Positions 17,538 through 26,877 are shown, counted from the stretch's first letter. The stretch is DNA of 64,000 bases from Agromyces aurantiacus (GCF_016907355.1 NZ_JAFBBW010000001.1:3348001-3412000); one strand, 5' to 3'. Notes: generated by a model not told the origin, from the letters alone. Numbers and translations are program-made.

Positions 17538-17846
17538 TCACGATCGTGCTCCCGTGATCGCGATCGCGAGGTCGAGCGCCGCGTCGCCGTCCAGCGTGTG
17601 GGTCTCGCCGGGCAGCACGGCCAGCGGCACGGATGCCGCGGCGGCCGCCTGCTCGAGGTCCTCGAGCCGCTCGGCGAGGTGGATCCCGACGAGCAGCGCG
17701 TCGGCACCGGCGAGCGCCTCGGCGAGCGTCTGCTCGCCGGCGGCGCGCACGTCGACGTCGAGCCCGCGCGTGTCGGCGGCGCGACGGATGCGCAGCGCGG
17801 CGAAGGTGCTCGACGCACCCGCTCCGCACACCACGACGATCCGCAT
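17538..17846 (-). CDS. Orphan PTS EIIB (lactose/cellobiose-like)
   Basis: 102 residues. The N terminus MRIVVVCGAGASSTFAAL has the phospho-cysteine C7 followed by a phosphate-binding loop, as in the lactose/cellobiose EIIB family. No partner EIIC or EIIA of that family is adjacent. GAGGAGG precedes the ATG. It is the first gene of the mannitol PTS operon, directly facing the PRD regulator, so it may serve as a phosphorylation-state input to that regulator rather than in transport. That role is inference. Confidence 0.75.
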   Translation of the reverse strand: MRIVVVCGAGASSTFAALRIRRAADTRGLDVDVRAAGEQTLAEALAGADALLVGIHLAERLEDLEQAAAAASVPLAVLPGETHTLDGDAALDLAIAITGARS

Positions 17847-18069
17847 CGCCTGCCTCCTCGCCCGGCTTCGCCCGGTCCCCTTCGATCGGTCACGGCGGAT
17901 GCCGCGATCGAGTCGAGTGTCCTCCCCGGGGCGGCGCGCCCGCCACCAGACGTGCTTCCGCACCCCCGGAAGATCTCCTGCGACCCGCGGCGCGACGGCC
18001 CTGGGGGTGGTTGACTGGACGGCACCCGCCCGGCACGGCGCCGTGGCGGCCGAACGGGAGCGAGCGGAC
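17847..18069. promoter_or_regulatory. Divergent control region of the mannitol operon
   Basis: The 223-bp region between the EIIB start (minus) and the regulator start (plus) contains an inverted repeat TCGATCG/CGATCGA with arms at 17882-17888 and 17905-17911, separated by 16 bp, a reasonable activator operator. TTGACT at 18011-18016 could be a -35 for the regulator, but no convincing -10 follows. The palindrome is centred about 50 bp upstream of the EIIB start. Confidence 0.4.
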
Positions 18070-19962
18070 GTGCCGGACAAGTGGGAGCGCCTCGTCGAGG
18101 TCCTCTCCGCCGAGGACGGGTGGACGACGGCCGCGCGGCTGGCCGAGCGGCTCGGGGTCTCCGACCGGACCGTGCGCAGCTACGTGGCCCGCGCCAACCG
18201 CGACGGCGCCGACCTCGTCGAGTCCGGGCCCGACGGGTACCGGCTGGATCGCGACGCCTGGATCCGGCGGATGCGCGAGCGACCCGGCGGCATCGACGCG
18301 GGCACGCCCGACGGGCGGCGGGCCCGGCTCATCCGCGACCTCGTCGACGCCCCCGACGGACTCGACGTGCACGAGGTCGCCGCGACCGCGCACGTGAGCG
18401 AGTCCACCGTCGAGGCCGACCTCGGCCGCGTGCGCGCGCGGCTGCAGGGCAGCGGCCTCGCGCTCGAACGCGACGGCAGCACCGTGCGCCTGGTCGGGCC
18501 CGAGTCCGCCATGCGCCGGCTCGTCGGCGCCCTCGTCCGGGAGGAGGGGCGCCGCGGCATCCGCGACCTGTCGTCGCTGCGAGCCGGCTTCGCGCCGATG
18601 GACGGGTTCCGCCGTGCGCTCGTCGACGGGCTCGACGACGCCGGTTACGCGCCCAACGAGTACGCCCTCGACGACGTGCTGCTGCACGTCGCGATCGCGC
18701 TCGACCGGGTCGCCCGCGACCGCACGCTCCAAGAGGGCACCGCCGACGCGGGCCACGCGCGCGACGGCGAGCCCGACGATCCGCTCGCGGAACTCGTCGA
18801 CGATCTCGTCGTGCGCGAGTTCGGCGTGCGGCTCCCGCCCGCCGAGCGCCGCCACCTCGCGCGACTCATCGGCACGCGCGCCGCGACCCGGCGATCCGGC
18901 GCGACGCGCGCGGGCGTGCTGCGCGAGATCGTCGCGCGCATCTCCCGCGACTGGCTGGTCGAGCTGGGCGACGACGAGTTCATCGAGCGGCTCGCGCTGC
19001 ACGTCGACAACCTCGCGGCGCGCGCCGCCGACCGCAGCTACTCGCGCAACCCGCTGACCGCCTCGATCAAGTCCGCCTACCCGCTCATCTACGACCTCGC
19101 CGTCTACCTCGCCAGCGAGCTCGCACGCCTCGAGGGGATCACGGTGAACGACGACGAGATCGCCTACCTCGCCATGCACCTCGGCGCGCAGCTCGAGCGC
19201 ACGCGCGCCCGCGGCGAGGTCGTGCGCGTCGCGGTCGTCGCACCCGGGTACCACGACGCCAGGGCGCTGCTCGTCGAACGCCTCCGCGCACGGCTCGGCG
19301 ACGAGGTGGAGCTCGCCGTCGGCGACCCGGCCGAGCTCGAGGCGGATGGCGCGGGCGCGGCATCCGACGCCGACCTCGTCGTCGCGGTGCTGCCGCCGCG
19401 CACGCCGCTCCCCCACGTCGTGACCGTGGCGCCGATCCCGACCGAGGACGACCTCGAGCGCGTCCGGGCCGAGGTCGTGCGCCTGCGCCGCGGGCGGCGG
19501 CGTGCGCGCCTCGCGTCGACCCTGTCGCGCACGATCGGACCCGACCTGTTCGTGCGCGGCGTCGGCGGCCGCGAGCGCGAGGAGGTGATCCGCCTGCTCG
19601 GCGAGCGGCTCATCGCCGCCGGCGTCGTCGATGACGAGTACGTGCGCGGCGCGCTCGAGCGCGAGCGGATGTCGTCCACCGCGTTCACCGACCTGCTCGC
19701 CGTGCCCCACGCCATGACCATGAGCGCCTCGCGCAGCGCGATCGCCATCGCGATCGACGAGCGGCCCATCGCGTGGGGCGGCGCCGACGTGCACGTCGTC
19801 GCGCTGATCGCGTTCGCCGAGGGCGGGCGCGCGGAGTTCCAGGCCGTGTTCGACCAGTTCGTGGAGGCGTTCTCCGAGCCCGAGAACGTGCGGCGCCTCG
19901 TGCGCGGCGCGCTCGACTATCCGGGACTGCTCGCCGAGCTGTCGGGCATCATGGCCCCCTGA
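18070..19962 (+). CDS. PRD-containing mannitol-operon transcriptional regulator (MtlR/BglG type)
   Basis: 630 residues from GTG 18070, with GGGAG 9 bp upstream. Two N-terminal helix-turn-helix regions (about 10-60 and 90-145) precede two PTS-regulation domains (about 175-275 and 290-380, with H206, H311 and H370). A GatB-like EIIB-type region follows (about 385-465), then a C-terminal EIIA type-2 domain (490-628) retaining its histidine H547 in AVPHAMT. The EIIB-like segment lacks the cysteine found in MtlR. It is divergent from the PTS operon, so activation by mannitol availability through PTS phosphorylation is the likely role. Confidence 0.88.
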   Translation: MPDKWERLVEVLSAEDGWTTAARLAERLGVSDRTVRSYVARANRDGADLVESGPDGYRLDRDAWIRRMRERPGGIDAGTPDGRRARLIRDLVDAPDGLDVHEVAATAHVSESTVEADLGRVRARLQGSGLALERDGSTVRLVGPESAMRRLVGALVREEGRRGIRDLSSLRAGFAPMDGFRRALVDGLDDAGYAPNEYALDDVLLHVAIALDRVARDRTLQEGTADAGHARDGEPDDPLAELVDDLVVREFGVRLPPAERRHLARLIGTRAATRRSGATRAGVLREIVARISRDWLVELGDDEFIERLALHVDNLAARAADRSYSRNPLTASIKSAYPLIYDLAVYLASELARLEGITVNDDEIAYLAMHLGAQLERTRARGEVVRVAVVAPGYHDARALLVERLRARLGDEVELAVGDPAELEADGAGAASDADLVVAVLPPRTPLPHVVTVAPIPTEDDLERVRAEVVRLRRGRRRARLASTLSRTIGPDLFVRGVGGREREEVIRLLGERLIAAGVVDDEYVRGALERERMSSTAFTDLLAVPHAMTMSASRSAIAIAIDERPIAWGGADVHVVALIAFAEGGRAEFQAVFDQFVEAFSEPENVRRLVRGALDYPGLLAELSGIMAP

Positions 19963-19994
19963 GCGAGCCCGTCCCGGGCGTCGCGCTCGAGGCC

Positions 19995-20822
19995 TCAGGC
20001 GATCGGCACCGGCACGACCCCGAACGGGGCGAGCCCGGCGGCGCCGCCGTCGGGCGCCGTGAGCACCCAGATGCCGTCGCGGTGCACCGCCACGCTGTGC
20101 TCGACGTGCGCGCCGTCGCCGCCGTCGGAGGTCGTGACCGTCCACCCGTCGTCGCGCACGAAGGTCTCGGCCGAGCCCGACGTGATCATCGGCTCGATCG
20201 CGACGACCAGCCCGGGCTGCACGCGGGGGCCGCGCCCGCGCACCGCGTGGTTGTACACGGTCGGCTCCTCGTGCATCGCGCGCCCGATCCCGTGCCCGCC
20301 GTAGCCCTCGAGGATGCCGTACGGTCCGGAGGCCGCGACCGATTCCTCGATCGCCTCGCCGACCTCGTTGAGGTGCCGTGCCGAGGAGAGCCGGGCGATG
20401 CCCGCCCAGAGGGCGAGGTCGGCGGCCTCGGCGAGCTCCTGCCGCGCGCGCACGACCTCGGGACGATCGGGGTCCGGCAGGACGACCGTGAACGCGGCGT
20501 CGCCGTTCCATCCGCCCACCTCGGCCCCGCCGTCGACCGACACGATGTCGCCCGGCCGCAACGGCCGTTCGCCCGGGATGCCGTGCACCACGTCGTCGTC
20601 GACCGACACGCAGAGCGTGTGGCGGTAGCCGGGGACGAGCGCGAAGTTCGATCGGCCGCCGCGGCCGCGGATCACCGCGTCGGCGACCGCGTCGAGCTCG
20701 AGCGGCACCGCGCCGACCACGAGTCGTTCACGCACCGCCGCAAGGGCGCTCGCGGTCGCCTCACCTGCCGCCACCATCGCCCGCAGCTCGGCGGGCGACT
20801 TCAGCGGCAGGCGCCGGAACAC
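19995..20822 (-). CDS. map: Methionine aminopeptidase, type I
   Basis: Removes N-terminal methionine from nascent proteins. 275 residues. Metal ligands appear in order: D in SVDGGAEV, D in WNGDAAFT, H in GYGGHGIGRAMHEEP, E in AIEPMIT and E in HVEHSV. The substrate-side histidine is in DDVVHGIPG. The start is GTG 20822-20820, 11 bp after the adk stop. The secY-adk-map order is the universal end of the spc operon. Downstream, the mannitol island interrupts the usual step to infA. Confidence 0.94.
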   Translation of the reverse strand: MFRRLPLKSPAELRAMVAAGEATASALAAVRERLVVGAVPLELDAVADAVIRGRGGRSNFALVPGYRHTLCVSVDDDVVHGIPGERPLRPGDIVSVDGGAEVGGWNGDAAFTVVLPDPDRPEVVRARQELAEAADLALWAGIARLSSARHLNEVGEAIEESVAASGPYGILEGYGGHGIGRAMHEEPTVYNHAVRGRGPRVQPGLVVAIEPMITSGSAETFVRDDGWTVTTSDGGDGAHVEHSVAVHRDGIWVLTAPDGGAAGLAPFGVVPVPIA

Positions 20823-20833
20823 GGGGGCGCCGG

Positions 20834-21454
20834 TCAGGCGGGGACGGCCGCCGCGCCGTCGCCGTTGGGCACGAGCCCGCGCTCGGCGAGCGCCGCGAAG
20901 ATGCGGGCGGTCACCTCGTCGAGGGCGCCCACGCCGTCGACCGGCAGCACGAGGTCGCGTTCGCGGTAGACGTCGAGGATCGGCGCCGTCTCGCGCTCGT
21001 AGATCGCGAGGCGGTTCTCGATGACCTCCTCGGTGTCGTCGGTGCGACCCTGGTCGCTCGCGCGCTGGCGAAGTCGCGCGATGCTCTCCTCGCGCGGCAC
21101 CACGAGCTCGATCACGGCGTCGAGCGACTCGCCGCGGCCCTCGAGGAAGGCATCGAGGTGGTCGACCTGGCCCCGGTTGCGCGGGTACCCGTCGAGCAGG
21201 AAGCCGTGCGCCGCGTCGGGCTGCGCCAGGCGGTCGCGCACCAGCTCGCTGGTCAGCTCGTCGGGCACGAGGTGGCCCGCCTCGATGATCTCCTGGACCT
21301 GCTTGCCGAGGTCGGTGCCGCCCTTGACGTTCTCGCGGAAGATGTCGCCCGTGGCGACCTGCGGGACGCCGAACGCCTCCGCGACGAGCACGCCCTGCGT
21401 GCCCTTGCCCGAGCCCTGCGGGCCGACGATGAGGAAGCGTGCGGAGTTCGTCAT
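20834..21454 (-). CDS. adk: Adenylate kinase
   Basis: Interconverts ATP+AMP and 2 ADP. 206 residues. P-loop GPQGSGKGTQ at residues 11-20, AMP-site ATGDIFREN and DGYPRNRGQVDHLD. The LID is the short type, without zinc cysteines. The ATG at 21454-21452 overlaps the secY stop (ATGA). The Ala/Gly-rich C-terminal end (NGDGAAAVPA) is slightly extended. Confidence 0.95.
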   Translation of the reverse strand: MTNSARFLIVGPQGSGKGTQGVLVAEAFGVPQVATGDIFRENVKGGTDLGKQVQEIIEAGHLVPDELTSELVRDRLAQPDAAHGFLLDGYPRNRGQVDHLDAFLEGRGESLDAVIELVVPREESIARLRQRASDQGRTDDTEEVIENRLAIYERETAPILDVYRERDLVLPVDGVGALDEVTARIFAALAERGLVPNGDGAAAVPA

Positions 21455-22773
21455 CGGAGGAGCCCTTCGTAGTGGCGCTGCTGCAGCTGGGCGTCGATCT
21501 GCTTCACGGTCTCGAGGCCGACGCCCACGATGATCAGGATCGAGGCGCCGCCGAACGGGAAGTTCTGGTTCGCGCCGACCGCGGCGAAGAAGATCAGCGG
21601 GAGCAGCGCGATGAGGCCGAGGTAGAGCGAGCCGGGCAGCGTCACGCGCGTGAGCACGTAGTCGAGGTACTCGGCGGTCGGGCGTCCGGCGCGGATGCCC
21701 GGGATGAACCCGCCGTACTTCTTCATGTTCTCGGCCACCTCGTCGGGGTTGAACGTGATCGCGACGTAGAAGTACGTGAACCCCACGATGAGGAGGAAGT
21801 AGATGAGCATGTAGAGCGGGTGGTCGCCCTTGGTCAGGTTGTTCGTGATCCACACGACCCACGGCTGCGGCGTCTCGCCCGCGGCGGGCTGGTTGAACTG
21901 CGCGATCAGCGCGGGCAGGTAGAGCAGCGACGAGGCGAAGATGACGGGCACGACGCCGGCCATGTTGACCTTGATCGGGATGTAGGTGTTGTTGCCGCCG
22001 TACGTGCGCCGGCCGACCATGCGCTTGGCGTACTGCACCGGGATGCGGCGCTGCGACTGCTCGACGAACACGACCGCCACGACGATCAGCAGGCCGATCG
22101 CGAGCACCACGGCGAAGACGTCCCAGCCGCGCGAGATGCCGATCGCCCAGAGCGAGCCCGGGAAGGTCGCCGCGATCGAGGTGAAGATGAGCAGCGACAT
22201 GCCGTTGCCGATGCCGCGCTCGGTGATGAGCTCGCCCAGCCACATGATGAGGCCGGTGCCGGCGGTCATGGTGACGACCATGAGCATGATCGCGTACCAG
22301 GCGTCGTTCGTGATCAGCTGCGAGCACGAGGGGTCGGAGTTCGCCGGGAACAGGGCGCCCGAACGCGCCACCGTGATCAGCGTGGTCGACTGGAGCACGC
22401 CGAGCGCGATCGTCAGGTACCGCGTGTACTGCGTGAGCTTGGCCTGGCCGGCCTGGCCCTCCTTGTAGAGGGTCTCGAAGTGCGGGATGACCACGCGCAG
22501 CAGCTGCACGATGATCGATGCCGTGATGTACGGCATGATGCCGAGCGCGAAGATCGAGAGCTGGAGCAGCGCGCCGCCCGAGAAGAGGTTGACGAGCTCG
22601 TAGAGGCCGGAGGCGCCCTGGTTCGCCGCGAGGCACTGCTGGACGTTGCCGAAGTCCACGAACGGCGCCGGGATGAAGGAGCCGAGTCGGAACAGGGCGA
22701 CGATGCCCAGCGTGAACCCGATCTTCCGGCGAAGGTCGGGGGTGCGGAAGATCCGCCCGATGGCGTTGAACAC
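21451..22773 (-). CDS. secY: Preprotein translocase subunit SecY
   Basis: Channel-forming subunit of the Sec translocon, 440 residues with about ten membrane spans. It opens MFNAIGRIFRTPDLRRKIG. Family blocks include ALGIMPYITASIIVQLL (plug and TM2), the cytosolic loop YAKRMVGRRTYGGNNTYIP, and FAGGIRPG-like FIPGIRAGRPTAEYLDYV. The start is GTG 22773-22771 with AGGAGG upstream. It is separated from rplO by a 116-bp gap containing a palindromic element, unusual in an otherwise tight operon. Confidence 0.96.
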   Translation of the reverse strand: MFNAIGRIFRTPDLRRKIGFTLGIVALFRLGSFIPAPFVDFGNVQQCLAANQGASGLYELVNLFSGGALLQLSIFALGIMPYITASIIVQLLRVVIPHFETLYKEGQAGQAKLTQYTRYLTIALGVLQSTTLITVARSGALFPANSDPSCSQLITNDAWYAIMLMVVTMTAGTGLIMWLGELITERGIGNGMSLLIFTSIAATFPGSLWAIGISRGWDVFAVVLAIGLLIVVAVVFVEQSQRRIPVQYAKRMVGRRTYGGNNTYIPIKVNMAGVVPVIFASSLLYLPALIAQFNQPAAGETPQPWVVWITNNLTKGDHPLYMLIYFLLIVGFTYFYVAITFNPDEVAENMKKYGGFIPGIRAGRPTAEYLDYVLTRVTLPGSLYLGLIALLPLIFFAAVGANQNFPFGGASILIIVGVGLETVKQIDAQLQQRHYEGLLR

Positions 22774-22816
22774 TCGTCCTCCTGTTGCTCCGTCGTGGAG
22801 TCAGTCCATATGCGGC

Positions 22817-22868
22817 TCGAGCCTGTCGAGACCCCCGTGAATCATACGCGAGGTCCCGACAGGCTCGA
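22817..22868. repeat. Palindromic intergenic element between rplO and secY
   Basis: Arms 22817-22833 and 22852-22868 pair over 17 bp with one mismatch around an 18-nt loop. The core CGAGCCTGTCGA recurs in the element at 32671. On the transcribed strand the hairpin begins about 20 bp after the rplO stop codon and precedes the secY start by 44 bp. It may act as a transcript processing or attenuation site. Confidence 0.7.
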
Positions 22869-22889
22869 ACTCGGGTGGGTTGCTGCGGC

Positions 22890-23561
22890 CTACTTGACCG
22901 AACCGCCCGCGGCGACGATCTTCTGCTCGGCGGAGCCGGAGACCTTGTCGACCGCGACATTGAGCTTGACCTGGATGTCGCCGTTGCCGAGCACCTTGAC
23001 GCGCTCGTTCTTGCGGACGGCGCCCTTGGCCACCAGGTCGTCGACGGTCACGTCGCCGCCCTTGGGGTAGAGCTCGGCGAGCTTGTCCAGGTTGACCACC
23101 TGGTACTCGACGCGGAACGGGTTCTTGAAGCCGCGCAGCTTCGGCGCACGCATGTGGTACGGAAGCTGGCCGCCCTCGAACCCGGGCCGGATGTTGTTGC
23201 GGGCCTTCGAGCCCTTGGTGCCGCGACCGGCGGTCTTGCCCTTCGAACCCTCACCGCGTCCGACGCGGGTCTTGTCCTTCTTGGCACCGGGCGCCGGGCG
23301 CAGGTGGTGCACCTTCAGCACGGGCTCGCGCACGACGTCGGCCTCGGCCTTCTTGGCCGGAGCCTTCTTCGCCGGAGCCTTCTTCGCCGGCGCCTTCTCG
23401 GCAGCGGCGTCGTCGGCCTTCGCGGCGGCGGCCTTGGCCGGCGCCTTCTTCGCGGGAGCCTTCTCGGCCTTCTCAGCCGCCGGCTTCGCGGCCGCCTTCT
23501 TCGCGGGAGCCTTCTTGGGGGTCTCCTCGGCGACGGCGGCCTTCTTCTCGTTCTCTGCCAT
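22890..23561 (-). CDS. rplO: 50S ribosomal protein L15 with long Lys/Ala-rich N-terminal extension
   Basis: 223 residues against about 145-150 in most bacteria. The L15 core begins near residue 80 ([38 protein letters not shown]) and ends VAAGGSVK. Residues 1-77 are a low-complexity extension built from repeated [12 protein letters not shown] units, resembling histone H1 tails. The ATG at 23561 shares a base with the rpmD stop (TAATG). The L15 core is intact, so the gene is functional. The tail's role is not known. Confidence 0.95.
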   Translation of the reverse strand: MAENEKKAAVAEETPKKAPAKKAAAKPAAEKAEKAPAKKAPAKAAAAKADDAAAEKAPAKKAPAKKAPAKKAEADVVREPVLKVHHLRPAPGAKKDKTRVGRGEGSKGKTAGRGTKGSKARNNIRPGFEGGQLPYHMRAPKLRGFKNPFRVEYQVVNLDKLAELYPKGGDVTVDDLVAKGAVRKNERVKVLGNGDIQVKLNVAVDKVSGSAEQKIVAAGGSVK

Positions 23562-23746
23562 TAGTCGATCTCCTCAACCTTCACGAGGTGGGCGACCGTC
23601 TTGACGTAGCCGCGGTTCTGCGGCGTGTCGTCGCGGACGACGGAGTCGCCGATGCGCTTCAGTCCGAGGCTGCGCAGCGTGTCGCGCTGGTTCTGCTTCT
23701 CGCTCACCTTGGACTTGATCTGGGTCACCTTCAGCTGCTTGGCCAT
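23561..23746 (-). CDS. rpmD: 50S ribosomal protein L30
   Basis: 61 residues: [38 protein letters not shown] and [14 protein letters not shown], a complete L30. The ATG shares one base with the rpsE stop (TGATG), and the stop shares one base with the rplO start (TAATG), so rpsE, rpmD and rplO are translationally coupled. Confidence 0.96.
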   Translation of the reverse strand: MAKQLKVTQIKSKVSEKQNQRDTLRSLGLKRIGDSVVRDDTPQNRGYVKTVAHLVKVEEID

Positions 23747-24459
23747 CAGGCACCTGCCTTCGCTGCTGCGGCGGCCTCGGCCGCCTGGGCCTCCGCACGC
23801 AGGAGACGGGCCGGGGCGACCTCGTCGTAGTCGAGACCACGACGGGCGGCGACGGCGCGCGGCTCCTCGAGCTGCTTGAGCGCCTCGACCGTGGCGTGCA
23901 CGATGTTGATGGTGTTCGACGAGCCGAGCGACTTGCTCAGCACGTCGTGGATGCCGGCGCACTCGAGCACGGCGCGGACCGGACCACCGGCGATGACACC
24001 GGTACCGGGGCCGGCCGGACGCAGGAGCACGACACCGGCCGCGGCCTCGCCCTGCACCGGGTGCGGGATCGACGAGCCGACGCGGGGGACGCGGAAGAAG
24101 TTCTTCTTCGCCTCCTCGACGCCCTTCGAGATCGCGGTCGGCACCTCGCGGGCCTTGCCGTAGCCGACGCCGACGAGTCCGTTGCCGTCGCCCACGACGA
24201 CCAGCGCCGTGAAGCTGAAGCGGCGACCGCCCTTGACGACCTTCGACACCCGGTTGATGGTGACGACGCGCTCGAGGAACTGGCTCTTCTCGGCGTCGCG
24301 GTCGCGACGATCGCGGCCCTGGCCGCGGTCGCGGCCGCCGCGGCGGCCTTCGCGCTCGTTGCGCTGCGGCTCGGACGACGCTGCCGTCTCGACGGGTGCC
24401 TCTGCGGTCACCTCGGTCTCCTTCACAGTGCCACTTTCGTTAGTAGGTGCAGTGCTCAC
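23746..24459 (-). CDS. rpsE: 30S ribosomal protein S5
   Basis: 237 residues. The core starts near residue 58 ([23 protein letters not shown]) and includes [18 protein letters not shown], involved in decoding fidelity, and the S5 C-terminal block [16 protein letters not shown]. The first 57 residues are a polar Glu/Arg/Gly-rich extension, and the last 20 are Ala-rich. The start is GTG 24459-24457, overlapping the rplR stop (GTGA). Confidence 0.95.
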   Translation of the reverse strand: MSTAPTNESGTVKETEVTAEAPVETAASSEPQRNEREGRRGGRDRGQGRDRRDRDAEKSQFLERVVTINRVSKVVKGGRRFSFTALVVVGDGNGLVGVGYGKAREVPTAISKGVEEAKKNFFRVPRVGSSIPHPVQGEAAAGVVLLRPAGPGTGVIAGGPVRAVLECAGIHDVLSKSLGSSNTINIVHATVEALKQLEEPRAVAARRGLDYDEVAPARLLRAEAQAAEAAAAAKAGA

Positions 24460-24815
24460 AGGTTCAGCCCTGCCTCTCGCGCTCCATCGGCGATCGCAGC
24501 GACACGACCGGCGTACTTGTTGCCGCCGCGGTCGAACACGACCGACTCGATGCCGGCCTGCTTGGCACGCTCGGCGACGAGCTCGCCGACCTTCTTGGCC
24601 TTGGCGGTCTTGTCACCCTCGAACGCGCGGAGGTCGGCCTCCATGGTCGAGGCGGAGGCCACGGTGCGGCCCTTGCTGTCGTCGACGACCTGCACGAAGA
24701 CGTGGCGGGCCGAACGCGTCACGACGAGACGGGGGCGCAGCTCGGTGCCGACGACCTTCTTGCGGAGCCGGGTGTGGCGGCGCGAACGCGCAGCCGACTT
24801 GCTCTTGACGGCCAT
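24456..24815 (-). CDS. rplR: 50S ribosomal protein L18
   Basis: 119 residues. Binds 5S r[47 protein letters not shown] and a final [11 protein letters not shown] are diagnostic. The ATG at 24815 follows the rplF stop by 2 bp, and its stop overlaps the rpsE GTG. Confidence 0.96.
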   Translation of the reverse strand: MAVKSKSAARSRRHTRLRKKVVGTELRPRLVVTRSARHVFVQVVDDSKGRTVASASTMEADLRAFEGDKTAKAKKVGELVAERAKQAGIESVVFDRGGNKYAGRVAAIADGAREAGLNL

Positions 24816-24817
24816 GA

Positions 24818-25354
24818 TTACTTACCAGCCTTTCCGGCCTTGCGACGCACGACCTCGCCGGCGTAGCGGATGCCCTTGCCCTTGTAGGGCTCGGGCTTCT
24901 TGATCTTGCGGATGTTGGCGGCGGTCTCGCCGACGGCCTGCTTCGAGATGCCCGAGACCGTGAGCTTGTTGTTGCCCTCGACGGTCAGCGTGATGCCGGC
25001 CGGCGGTTCGACGGTGACCGGGTGCGAGAAGCCGAGCGCGAACTCGACCGCGCTGCCCTTCTGCGCGACGCGGTAGCCCGTGCCGACGATCTCGAGGCCC
25101 TTGGAGTAGCCCTGGGTCACGCCGAGGATGTCGTTGGCGATGAGGGTCCGCGTGAGGCCGTGGAGCGAACGCGACGCGCGCTCGTCGTCGGGGCGCGTGA
25201 CGAGGACCTGGTTGTCCTCGACGGCGACCTCGATCGGGGCGGCCACGGTGAGCGAGAGCTCGCCCTTCGGGCCCTTCACGGTGACCGCGCGGCCGTCGAC
25301 CTTCACGTCGACGCCGGCGGGGATGTCGATGGGGAGTCGTCCGATTCGTGACAT
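24818..25354 (-). CDS. rplF: 50S ribosomal protein L6
   Basis: 178 residues. Near the sarcin-ricin loop. It begins [20 protein letters not shown] at ATG 25354; the extra 11 residues of the longer frame have no support. ADGARGLTRT-type [20 protein letters not shown] and the end [19 protein letters not shown] are typical. It lies 4 bp after the rpsH stop. Confidence 0.96.
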   Translation of the reverse strand: MSRIGRLPIDIPAGVDVKVDGRAVTVKGPKGELSLTVAAPIEVAVEDNQVLVTRPDDERASRSLHGLTRTLIANDILGVTQGYSKGLEIVGTGYRVAQKGSAVEFALGFSHPVTVEPPAGITLTVEGNNKLTVSGISKQAVGETAANIRKIKKPEPYKGKGIRYAGEVVRRKAGKAGK

Positions 25355-25358
25355 GGAT

Positions 25359-25757
25359 CTACCACACGTAGGCGAGGACTTCCCCACCCACGCCCTTCTT
25401 CTCGGCCTGGCGGTCGGTGAGCAGACCGCTGGAAGTGGACAGGATCGCGACGCCGAGGCCGCCGAGCACCTTGGGGATCTCGGTCGACTTCGCGTAGACG
25501 CGCAGGCCGGGCTTCGACACGCGCTTGATGCCCGCGATCGAACGCTCGCGGTTGGGGCCGAACTTGAGCTTCAGCGTGAGGGTCGTGCCGACGCGCGCGT
25601 CGGTCACCTCGAAGTCCGCGATGTAGCCCTCGTTCTTCAGGATCTCGGCGATGTGCGCCTTGAGCTTGGAGTTGGGCATCGACACGGAGTCGTGGTGCGC
25701 CGAGTTGGCGTTGCGCAGGCGCGTCAGCATGTCAGCGACCGGGTCGGTCATCGTCAT
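25359..25757 (-). CDS. rpsH: 30S ribosomal protein S8
   Basis: 132 residues. Primary 16S binder. It starts [20 protein letters not shown] and ends [20 protein letters not shown] plus LAYVW. ATG 25757 or the in-frame ATG at 25751. It follows rplE across a 167-bp gap that lacks the usual rpsN and carries a long hairpin. In E. coli S8 represses this operon by binding near rplE; a matching site was not identified here. Confidence 0.95.
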   Translation of the reverse strand: MTMTDPVADMLTRLRNANSAHHDSVSMPNSKLKAHIAEILKNEGYIADFEVTDARVGTTLTLKLKFGPNRERSIAGIKRVSKPGLRVYAKSTEIPKVLGGLGVAILSTSSGLLTDRQAEKKGVGGEVLAYVW

Positions 25758-25849
25758 GACGAGTGTTTCCTAACGTTCACCAGGTTTCAGGACCCGTTCC
25801 ACGGGGACTGACCTGTGGTGGTGGCGGCACGCGGATGCGAACCGCCGGA

Positions 25850-25900
25850 TGCCGGTGCCGGCGGAGCCTCGGATGCCTCCGAGACCCGCCGGCGCTGGCA
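25850..25900 (-). promoter_or_regulatory. Long hairpin in the rplE-rpsH gap where rpsN is missing
   Basis: Arms 25850-25864 and 25886-25900 form a 15-bp stem with two G-U wobbles on one strand. Inside is a further 6-bp hairpin (CTCGGA with TCCGAG). It starts 25 bp after the rplE stop. A TAGACT hexamer at 25917-25912 (minus strand) just before it could be a -10 box for rpsH and downstream genes, but has no good -35. Confidence 0.55.
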
Positions 25901-25924
25901 CAAACTCGTAGAGTCTACTACGAA

Positions 25925-26518
25925 CTACTGGGCGGACTCGTTCGACTTGAACGGGAAGCCGAGCGCCTTGAGCAGCGCGCGACCCTCGTCGTCGGTCTTG
26001 GCGGTGGTCACCACGGTGATGTCCATGCCGCGGACGCGGTCGATCTTGTCCTGGTCGATCTCGTGGAACACGGACTGCTCCGTGAGGCCGAACGTGTAGT
26101 TGCCGTTGCCGTCGAACTGCGCGTCCGAGAGGCCGCGGAAGTCGCGGATGCGGGGCAGCGCGAGCGAGAGCAGGCGGTCGAGGAACTCCCACATGCGGTC
26201 GCCGCGGAGCGTCACGTGGGCGCCAATGGGCTGGCCCTCGCGGAGCTTGAACTGGGCGATCGACTTGCGGGCCTTGGTGACCTGCGGCTTCTGGCCGGTG
26301 ATGCGGGTGAGGTCGGCGATGGCGCCGTCGATGACCTTGCCGTCGCGCGCGGCCTCGCCGACACCCATGTTGACCACGATCTTCACGAGACCCGGCACCT
26401 GGTGCGGGTTGGCGTAGCCGTTCGCCTCGGTGAGGGACTTGGTGATCTCGTTCTTGTACTTCTGCTTGAGGCGCGGCTGGATCTTGCCAGCCGGCGCAGC
26501 AGTCGCGGTGTCAGTCAT
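25925..26518 (-). CDS. rplE: 50S ribosomal protein L5
   Basis: 197 residues. Binds 5S rRNA and contacts P-site t[43 protein letters not shown] and [20 protein letters not shown] identify it. The ATG at 26518 shares a base with the rplX stop (TAATG). The first 12 residues are a short Thr/Ala extension. Confidence 0.96.
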   Translation of the reverse strand: MTDTATAAPAGKIQPRLKQKYKNEITKSLTEANGYANPHQVPGLVKIVVNMGVGEAARDGKVIDGAIADLTRITGQKPQVTKARKSIAQFKLREGQPIGAHVTLRGDRMWEFLDRLLSLALPRIRDFRGLSDAQFDGNGNYTFGLTEQSVFHEIDQDKIDRVRGMDITVVTTAKTDDEGRALLKALGFPFKSNESAQ

Positions 26519-26877
26519 TACAGGTCCTTACCTGACTTCTTGGCGTAGCGGACGCGGACCGTCTTCTCGACGCCGTCCTTGGTGACCGTCTCGGTGCGGA
26601 AGCCCACGCGGGTCGGCTTCTTCGTCTCGGGGTCGACGAGCGCGACGTTCGACACGTGGATCGGGGCCTCGTGGGTCTCGATGCCGCCGGTCTTGGTGCC
26701 GCGCTGCGTCTGGCCGACGCGCACGTGCTTGGTGACGTAGTTCACGCCCTCCACGACGACGCGGTTCTGGTCGACGAGCACCTCGATGACCTTGCCCTGC
26801 TTGCCGCGGTCTCCGCCGCGGGCCTGGCTGCGGCCCGAGATGACCTGGACCAGGTCGCCCTTCTTGATGTTCGCCAT
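26518..26877 (-). CDS. rplX: 50S ribosomal protein L24
   Basis: 119 residues with an N-terminal KOW motif ([29 protein letters not shown]) and the block [16 protein letters not shown]. Assembly initiator protein for the 50S. It lies 2 bp after rplN and is coupled to rplE through a TAATG junction. Confidence 0.96.
   Translation of the reverse strand: MANIKKGDLVQVISGRSQARGGDRGKQGKVIEVLVDQNRVVVEGVNYVTKHVRVGQTQRGTKTGGIETHEAPIHVSNVALVDPETKKPTRVGFRTETVTKDGVEKTVRVRYAKKSGKDL

Noticed and set aside
25758..25924. Small rpsN gene below the length cut-off
   Set aside because: No frame gives the S14 zinc or C-terminal motifs; the space is taken by a long hairpin.
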